NCBI GenBank assembly: GCA_025351125.1
Contig: JANXWN010000099.1
Location: forward strand, 1 to 5,406
Length of the DNA: 5,406 nucleotides
Direction of reading: 5' to 3'
From: Caulobacteraceae bacterium
Lineage (GTDB): Bacteria > Pseudomonadota > Alphaproteobacteria > Caulobacterales > Caulobacteraceae
Of this stretch, positions 1-5,406 are shown one piece after another. The translations under genes and the position numbers were made by a program. The notes below the pieces were generated by a model. It was not told where the DNA came from. It searched no databases and saw only the letters and a program-made list of their open reading frames with translations. The first letter of the stretch is position 1. Every line of letters begins with the position of its first letter.

Positions 1-2480
1 CCTTTTTGGTCAATAGAGACAAAGGGATCTTTTTCAAACAACCCTTGGCTTACGTAAACCCCCAAAAACTTGCCCGCGTCGTCGCGGGAGAGGCCGAGTG
101 TTGTCTGAGTTAAGTCGTTGGTTCCAAAAGAGAAAAACGACGCACTCACGGCCAGCTCACCGGCGCATAACGCCGCGCGCGGCAATTCGATCATGGCTCC
201 GACCGAATAGGCAATAGTGCGCCCCCGTTCAGCCATGACCGCTTGCGCGACTTTGTCGGTCAGCGCGCACAGGTAAGCCATTTCCTCGGCCTTGGCGACT
301 AAGGGGTGCATGATCTCCGGTTCCGGCGCGGCCTTTCCGGAGGCCGTGACCTCGCACGCGGCCTCGATTATGGCGCGCACCTGCATCTCGTAGATTTCCG
401 GATAGGAAACTCCCAAACGGCAGCCACGGTGGCCGAGCATCGGATTGGTTTCCACTAGTTCTCGCGCGCGCTGCAACAATTTGGCGGTGTCCAAACCAGT
501 CGCCCGTGCGACGGCGACCAACTCTTCCTCGGTGTGAGGTAAAAACTCGTGCAGGGGCGGATCGAGCAAACGGAAGGTGACAGGATAGCCGTCCATCGCA
601 TTGAGCAATTCCACAAAATCGCCCCGCTGCATCGGCAAAATTTTGGCCAGGGCCGCGCGGCGTCCGGGCGCATCGTCGGCCAGGATCATTTCGCGGACGG
701 CGGCGATGCGGGCGTCGTCGAAGAACATGTGCTCGGTACGCACAAGGCCGATGCCCTCGGCGCCAAACTGGCGGGCGGTTTTAGCGTCCAAGGCGGTTTC
801 GGCGTTGGCGCGGACCTTCAGGCGGCGCACGGCGTCGGCCCACTGCATCAACTGTGCGAAATCGCCCGACATCTCCGGTTCGACCATCGCGACGGCGCCC
901 GCGAGCACTTCGCCTTTGGAGCCGTCGATGGTGATGATTTCGCCGGCGCGCCAGACATGGCCCCGCGCGCGCATTTCGCCCGCCGCCGCATCGATACTGA
1001 GCTCTCCGGCCCCGGAGACACACGGCCGGCCCATGCCGCGCGCGACCACGGCGGCGTGGCTGGTCATCCCGCCGCGCGCGGTAACGATGCCTCGCGCCGC
1101 GTCCATGCCGCGAATATCTTCGGGCGATGTTTCCTGGCGCACCAAAATCACCGCCTCGCCGCTCAGGCCCTCGCGTTCCGCAGCCTCGGCGGTGAAGACA
1201 ATCTTGCCGGTGGCGGCGCCAGGCGATGCCGGGAGGCCCACGGCGATTACGTCACGCACGACGGCGGGATCGATGGTCGGGTGCAGCAATTGGTCGAGTG
1301 ACGCGGGATCTACTCGCATAATGGCGTCGTCACGGCTGATCACGCCTCCAGTCGCCAGTTCAACAGCGATTTTCAGCGACGCCTTGGCGGTGCGTTTGCC
1401 GTTGCGGGTCTGCAAGATGTAGAGCAACCCGCGTTCCACCGTAAATTCGACATCCTGCATGTCGCGATAGTGCCGCTCGAGACGTTCGACGGTGTCACAG
1501 AACTGGGCGAATACCTTTGGCATGGCCTCCTCCATCGAGGGCGCCGTCTCGCGCATGTCCTCACGCGCGGCGCGGGTCAGGGCCTGCGGCGTACGGATGC
1601 CCGCGACAACGTCCTCGCCCTGCGCGTTGATCAGGAACTCGCCGTACAAGCGATTTTCGCCGGTGGATGGATTGCGGGTGAAGGCGACGCCGGTGGCGCT
1701 GGTATCGCCCATATTGCCAAACACCATCGATTGCACATTCACCGCCGTGCCCCAGGCTTCGGGGATATCGTGCATCCGGCGATAGAATTTGGCCCGATCA
1801 TTCATCCAGCTGTCGAACACCGCGCCGATGGCGCCCCACAGCTGATCCTGCGGATCCTGCGGAAAGTCGCGACCCAAAGCGTCTCGCACGGCGGTCTTGT
1901 ATTCGGCCACGACCCCCTGCCAATCGGCGGCGGTTAAGGCGGTGTCGACCGTGACGCCTAAGGCGTCCTTGCGATCATCGAGGATTTCCTCGAACACATG
2001 GTGATCCAGGCCCAAGACCACATTGGAGTACATCTGAATAAAGCGACGATAGCTGTCGAAGGCGAACCGGCGATCATCGGCCAAGGCCGCCAGACCCTCG
2101 ACGGTGGCGTCGTTCAGGCCCAGATTGAGCACCGTATCCATCATGCCGGGCATGGAGGCGCGCGCCCCGGAACGCACCGATACCAATAACGGGTTAGTCG
2201 GATCGCCAAACTGTTTGCCGACTTGGGTTTCCACCGTGCCGAGGGCGGCCAGGACCGTCTCGCGTAGGCCATCCGGATAGGTCTTGCCGCCTTCAAAATA
2301 GCGGTTGCAGGCGGCCGTGGTAATGGTGAAACCGGGTGGAACCGGCAGGCCCAGCGCCGACATCTCGGCCAAATTGGCCCCCTTGCCGCCCAGCAAATCT
2401 TTCATTTTGGCATCGCCATCGGCGACGCCGCCGCCAAAGGCGTAAACCCATTTTGTTTTTGAAAGGGTGTCCGTGGTCAT
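1..2480 (-). CDS. ppdK: Pyruvate, phosphate dikinase (3' end cut by window edge)
   Basis: Cytoplasmic enzyme that interconverts pyruvate + ATP + Pi with phosphoenolpyruvate + AMP + PPi through a phosphohistidine. The frame was translated by hand and is open for 826 codons from ATG 2480-2478 to the left edge. Domains: N-terminal nucleotide-binding part (about 1-360) with LLGGKGANLAEM (K33) and SVRSGARASMPGMMDT (R103); swivelling phosphohistidine domain (about 400-530) with GGMTSHAAVVARGMG, His475 being the phosphorylated residue and Thr473 the position modified by the PPDK regulatory protein in other systems; C-terminal PEP/pyruvate barrel (from about 550) with GIGLVRTEHMF (R581), TFRLLDPPLHEFLP (R637), NPMLGHRGCRLG, GAMIELP (E765) and SFGTNDLTQ (D789). 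These match the Clostridium symbiosum residues R561, R617, E745 and D769 with an offset of 20. The family is usually near 875-900 residues, so the end with the CGEHGG catalytic cysteine lies outside the window. The start is firm: an in-frame TAG lies at 2552-2550 with no ATG, GTG or TTG between. No lesion seen. Confidence 0.97.
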   Translation of the reverse strand, partial: MTTDTLSKTKWVYAFGGGVADGDAKMKDLLGGKGANLAEMSALGLPVPPGFTITTAACNRYFEGGKTYPDGLRETVLAALGTVETQVGKQFGDPTNPLLVSVRSGARASMPGMMDTVLNLGLNDATVEGLAALADDRRFAFDSYRRFIQMYSNVVLGLDHHVFEEILDDRKDALGVTVDTALTAADWQGVVAEYKTAVRDALGRDFPQDPQDQLWGAIGAVFDSWMNDRAKFYRRMHDIPEAWGTAVNVQSMVFGNMGDTSATGVAFTRNPSTGENRLYGEFLINAQGEDVVAGIRTPQALTRAAREDMRETAPSMEEAMPKVFAQFCDTVERLERHYRDMQDVEFTVERGLLYILQTRNGKRTAKASLKIAVELATGGVISRDDAIMRVDPASLDQLLHPTIDPAVVRDVIAVGLPASPGAATGKIVFTAEAAEREGLSGEAVILVRQETSPEDIRGMDAARGIVTARGGMTSHAAVVARGMGRPCVSGAGELSIDAAAGEMRARGHVWRAGEIITIDGSKGEVLAGAVAMVEPEMSGDFAQLMQWADAVRRLKVRANAETALDAKTARQFGAEGIGLVRTEHMFFDDARIAAVREMILADDAPGRRAALAKILPMQRGDFVELLNAMDGYPVTFRLLDPPLHEFLPHTEEELVAVARATGLDTAKLLQRARELVETNPMLGHRGCRLGVSYPEIYEMQVRAIIEAACEVTASGKAAPEPEIMHPLVAKAEEMAYLCALTDKVAQAVMAERGRTIAYSVGAMIELPRAALCAGELAVSASFFSFGTNDLTQTTLGLSRDDAGKFLGVYVSQGLFEKDPFVSIDQK

Positions 2481-2488
2481 GGCGGCAG

Positions 2489-2493
2489 TCTCT
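2489..2493 (-). promoter_or_regulatory. Weak ribosome binding site of ppdK
   Basis: The minus strand reads AGAGA, then 8 nt (CTGCCGCC), then the ppdK ATG. This is only a partial match to AGGAGG, but the spacing is right and no better candidate lies nearer the start. A stronger GGAGG at 2546-2542 is about 60 nt upstream and too distant to serve this start. Confidence 0.4.
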
Positions 2494-2519
2494 AGCCCAT
2501 GAAGCGCCGCGCTGGAATT

Positions 2520-2585
2520 ACGAAATGCCGTTCGTTTCCTGCCTCCGTTCTACGAGGAGGGCCGTGACGGCGCGTAAGCGGCGTC
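2520..2585 (-). repeat. Cluster of short dyads in the ppdK leader region
   Basis: Four small inverted repeats lie close together: GACG-n-CGC/GCG-CGTC (2566-2585, 4+3 bp around one mismatch), GCCGT-G-ACGGC (2561-2571), CCTCC/GGAGG (2542-2560, 9-nt loop) and ACGAA/TTCGT (2520-2535, 6-nt loop). The first two share 2566-2571 and so could not form together. Short GC stems like these arise often by chance in GC-rich DNA, so this entry records structure, not a recognised regulator. Confidence 0.25.
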
Positions 2586-2641
2586 CGGGGTGGGCAGGAG
2601 TTTGGCTCACCAAGGGATTATCGCGGGTGTCACGACGATTT

Positions 2642-2682
2642 CCCCACCCGTCTTTTCGCGTCGCGAAAATCCCACCCTCCCC
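2642..2682 (-). other. Five G-runs flanking the palindrome (possible G-quadruplex)
   Basis: On the minus (coding) strand the runs are GGGG, GGG and GGG separated by single bases (2682-2671), then a 21-nt segment containing the palindrome, then GGG and GGGG separated by one T (2649-2642). Five runs of at least three G would permit a four-stranded G-quadruplex in which the long loop is folded into a hairpin. This is visible as sequence only. The long loop is outside the usual 1-7 nt rule, so folding is uncertain. Confidence 0.35.
2653..2669. repeat. Perfect 17-bp palindrome, candidate operator or hairpin
   Basis: The sequence TTTTCGCG-T-CGCGAAAA has two perfect 8-bp arms around a single central base. 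It starts 40 bp past the glyS stop codon and lies about 170 bp before the ppdK start. Such short-spaced symmetry is typical of a binding site for a dimeric repressor or activator; in RNA the same bases would form a stem of about 6 bp with a 5-nt loop. There is no T-run after it in either direction, which argues against an intrinsic terminator. I do not recognise it as the consensus of a named regulator. Confidence 0.55.
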
Positions 2683-2710
2683 ATAAAGGCGAGGTAAAGA
2701 AATTGCCCGG

Positions 2711-4744
2711 CTAGCCTAAAATCAGCGCGAAGTCAGCGACCGTATTCATGGCGTCGCGCACCTCGATCAACAGCCGCAACCGATTGTCGCGTTCGCGGGG
2801 ATCGGGCGAGTTGATAAGGACCTCGTCGAAAAAGGCGTCCACCGGCCGACGCAACCCCGCCAGCGCGCCCATCGCCGCTTCATAGTCCTTGCCCGCCATG
2901 GCCGCGTAGACGTTCGGCGACGCAGCCCTGAAGGCCCCCAAAAGCGCCATTTCCTCGCGGGGCGCTCCGGCGAGATCGCTAGCCGACCCTGCAGGAAGGA
3001 GCCCCTTTTTGGCCTCGGCTTCGAGAATATTCGTGGCGCGCTTGTAGGCCGCCAGCAGATTAACGCCGTCCTCACTGCCGAGGAACCGGGTAAGGGCGGC
3101 GAGGCGATCCACCACGAAAACAGGGCGGTCGTAACCGCTGGCCATAACCGCGCTCACTAAATCATGTCGCCCTCCTTGATCGCGAAGCATGACCTGCAGG
3201 CGATCACGGAAGAAGTCCATCACCTCGGGGAGCATACCCATGGCGCTGTGTGCTTCTGCGGCGAGCCCGACAAGTTCCTGCAGCGAAACGTCGCGCCGCT
3301 TATCCAGAACGATCCGGATAACCCCCAGCGCCGCGCGCCTCAGGGCGTAAGGGTCGCGCGAACCGGTGGGTTTTTCGCCGATGCTGAAAAAACCGACGAT
3401 GGTGTCTAGCTTGTCGGCCAGAGCGACAGCGACGGCGACCGGATCGGTGGGCAGATTGTCCATCGGGCCCTGCGGCTTATAGTGCTCGGCGATAGCGGTC
3501 GCGACGGCGGGATCGAGCCCTTCGGCGCGGGCGTAATAGCCGCCCATCACGCCTTGCAGTTCAGGAAATTCACCAACCATGCCGCTGGCGAGATCGGCTT
3601 TCGCCAACCGACCGGCAAGCGCGGCGAGATTCGGGTCCGCCCCGACGTGCGGGGCGAGGGCGCGGGCGAGAGCCTCCAGCCGGGTCGCGCGGGCGTGCAT
3701 AGCTCCAAGCTTGGCGTGAAAGGTGACGCCTTTCAGCGCTTCCAGACGGCTTTCCAAGGTTGTCTTGCGATCTTCGTCCCAGAAAAAACACGCATCGTTC
3801 AATCGGGCCGACAGCACCCGCCCATTGCCCGCCGCGATCAGGGCGCCGCCGTCGGGAGTTTCCAAATTGGCGATGGCGACGAAGTGGGGGGCCAACGCGC
3901 CGCCGGCCTCGCGCACCGCAAAATAGCGCTGGTGCACCCGCATGCTGGTGCGGATCACCTCTGGCGGCAGGGTCAGGAAGCCGGCGTCCATATCGCCCAA
4001 AATCGGGACCGGCCATTCGGCCATGCCCGCGACCTCGTCGGTCAGGCCGCCGTCCTCGACCAGCTCCAGGCCTTTGGCGGAGCACAGGGCGCGGCCGCCG
4101 GCCAGAATCCGCCCCTTGCGCTCGTCGGCGTCCAACACAACGAAGTTTTCGGTGAGCGCCGCGCGATAAGCGTCGAAATCGCGCACGGCGAACGGGCGCC
4201 TGGAGCCCATCACCCGATGGCCCTCGCTCATGTCGCCGGCGACAATGCCGTCGATGTCGATCGGCACGATCTGGCCGTCGAACAGGGCGAGGATGCGGTG
4301 CAGAGGGCGCACCCATCGCAGGCTTCCGGCGCCCCAGGTCATCGACTTGGGCCAGGGAAACTTGCGGACGATAGCGTCGATGATCTCGCCCAAGATGGCG
4401 GCGGTCGGGCGACCGGCCTGCGCGATGACGGCAAACCAGGCGCCGTCACGCTCGCTCAACTGGTCGCGGGTGAGGCCCGTGGAGCGCAGGAAGCCGTCGA
4501 TCGCCGCGTCCGGCGCGCCGACGCGCGGGCCCTTGCGCTCCTCGGCGCGGTCGGCCTGCGCGAGGGGCAGGCCGTCGACGACCAGGGTCAGGCGCCGCGG
4601 CCCGGCGAAGGACCGCAACTCCGCGAACTCCAGCGCCGCCTCGGTCAGGGCCGCGCGCGCGAGGCGGTCCAGATCGCGCGCCGCGCCGGCCTGCATGCGC
4701 GCGGGAATTTCCTCACTGAAGAGCTCGAGCAGAAACTGCGCCAT
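2711..4744 (-). CDS. glyS: Glycyl-tRNA synthetase beta subunit
   Basis: Beta subunit of the bacterial two-subunit glycyl-tRNA synthetase; with the GlyQ alpha subunit it charges tRNA-Gly in the cytoplasm. GlyQ carries the class II catalytic core, while the beta subunit supplies tRNA and anticodon recognition. The 677 residues are close to the usual length (E. coli about 689). Family-typical stretches: LLELFSEEIPARM (5-17), KFPWPKSMTWG (128-138), VIRTSMRVHQRYFAV (263-277), GRVLSARLNDACFFWDED (308-325), SGMVGEFPELQGVMGGYYA (387-405), DNLPTDPVAVAVALADKLDT (429-448), and GEKPTGSRDPYALRRAALGV (456-475). The C-terminal anticodon-binding part (about 565-677) contains YKRATNIL and DAFFDEVLINSPDPRERDN (636-654). 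The ATG start fits the family N-terminus and lies 6 nt after the glyQ stop, so translation is probably coupled. The gene looks intact. Confidence 0.98.
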   Translation of the reverse strand: MAQFLLELFSEEIPARMQAGAARDLDRLARAALTEAALEFAELRSFAGPRRLTLVVDGLPLAQADRAEERKGPRVGAPDAAIDGFLRSTGLTRDQLSERDGAWFAVIAQAGRPTAAILGEIIDAIVRKFPWPKSMTWGAGSLRWVRPLHRILALFDGQIVPIDIDGIVAGDMSEGHRVMGSRRPFAVRDFDAYRAALTENFVVLDADERKGRILAGGRALCSAKGLELVEDGGLTDEVAGMAEWPVPILGDMDAGFLTLPPEVIRTSMRVHQRYFAVREAGGALAPHFVAIANLETPDGGALIAAGNGRVLSARLNDACFFWDEDRKTTLESRLEALKGVTFHAKLGAMHARATRLEALARALAPHVGADPNLAALAGRLAKADLASGMVGEFPELQGVMGGYYARAEGLDPAVATAIAEHYKPQGPMDNLPTDPVAVAVALADKLDTIVGFFSIGEKPTGSRDPYALRRAALGVIRIVLDKRRDVSLQELVGLAAEAHSAMGMLPEVMDFFRDRLQVMLRDQGGRHDLVSAVMASGYDRPVFVVDRLAALTRFLGSEDGVNLLAAYKRATNILEAEAKKGLLPAGSASDLAGAPREEMALLGAFRAASPNVYAAMAGKDYEAAMGALAGLRRPVDAFFDEVLINSPDPRERDNRLRLLIEVRDAMNTVADFALILG

Positions 4745-4750
4745 GCGCCC

Positions 4751-5406
<656 letters not shown>

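Larger units (their letters stand above)
2481..2710 (-). other. glyS-ppdK intergenic region, non-coding
   Basis: This 230-nt gap holds no convincing gene. A 116-codon plus-strand frame crosses it but runs into the ppdK start antisense and encodes low-complexity Arg/Pro-rich sequence. Read towards ppdK, the region contains a G-run block around a perfect palindrome (2642-2682), a dyad TTGG-N4-CCAA (2602-2613) and three short overlapping or adjacent hairpin candidates (2520-2585). No hairpin is followed by a T-run on the minus strand, so no intrinsic terminator after glyS is visible. ppdK could therefore be read from glyS, from its own promoter here, or both. I could not identify a convincing -35/-10 pair. 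Confidence 0.7.

Noticed and set aside
549..1422. Two long overlapping plus-strand open frames (250 and 273 codons)
   Set aside because: They lie antisense to the middle of ppdK, whose frame is intact and matches PPDK motifs throughout. Their products are Ala/Arg/His-rich with no recognisable domain, as expected for shadow frames in GC-rich DNA.
1470..2189. Plus-strand open frames of 155, 97 and 63 codons
   Set aside because: Antisense shadows of the PPDK nucleotide-binding domain; no family resemblance and no ribosome binding site noted.
2614..2624. GATAAT on the minus strand as a -10 promoter box
   Set aside because: It matches TATAAT in 5 of 6 positions, but the hexamers 16-18 nt upstream are G-rich and do not resemble TTGACA; GTGACA lies only 5 nt upstream, too close.
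2651..2670. Palindrome as intrinsic terminator of glyS
   Set aside because: The T-rich arm is within the stem and no T-run follows the stem on the minus strand; the bases after it are AGACGGG.
2336..2686. 116-codon plus-strand frame crossing the intergenic region
   Set aside because: Its first part is antisense to the ppdK N-terminus and the remainder is Arg/Pro-rich translation of the G/C-run region; no recognisable protein features.
3570..4316. 248-codon minus-strand frame inside glyS
   Set aside because: Same strand but a different frame from the well-matched GlyS; the product is low-complexity Arg/Gly/Pro-rich sequence.

Overview
The window is an ordinary, GC-rich bacterial chromosomal segment holding three minus-strand genes in the order glyQ (truncated at its 5' end by the right edge), glyS (complete) and ppdK (truncated at its 3' end by the left edge). 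The two-subunit (alpha2beta2-type) glycyl-tRNA synthetase, the protein wording (for example GlyS ending in a DAFFDEVLINSPDPRERDN-type stretch), the high GC with Ala/Arg/Gly-rich proteins, and the glyQ-glyS-ppdK order all suggest an alphaproteobacterium. Genus cannot be judged from what is here.

Layout, read along the minus strand. Positions 5406 to 4751 encode the last 217 residues of the glycyl-tRNA synthetase alpha subunit. After a 6-nt gap, 4744 to 2711 encode the 677-residue beta subunit, whose Shine-Dalgarno-like GGAGG lies inside the last codons of glyQ, so the two subunits are probably translated as a coupled pair. A 230-nt non-coding stretch (2710 to 2481) follows. It holds a perfect 17-bp palindrome flanked on both sides by runs of G (C on the plus strand), and several smaller dyads nearer the next start codon. 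Positions 2480 to 1 encode the first 826 residues of pyruvate, phosphate dikinase. I translated this codon by codon and it is open throughout; it lacks a stop only because the window ends, with roughly 65 to 70 C-terminal residues (including the CGEHGG catalytic cysteine region) missing.

How the genes fit together: glycyl-tRNA synthetase consumes ATP and releases AMP and PPi. PPDK interconverts AMP + PPi + phosphoenolpyruvate with ATP + Pi + pyruvate, so the neighbour can use exactly the by-products of the synthetase. This is a biochemical link that I infer; it is not demonstrated by the sequence.

I found no mobile element, CRISPR array, tRNA, rRNA or undescribed multi-gene system. The only part not explained by well-known genes is the glyS-ppdK intergenic region, where the palindrome with its G-run flanks is the one signal worth testing.
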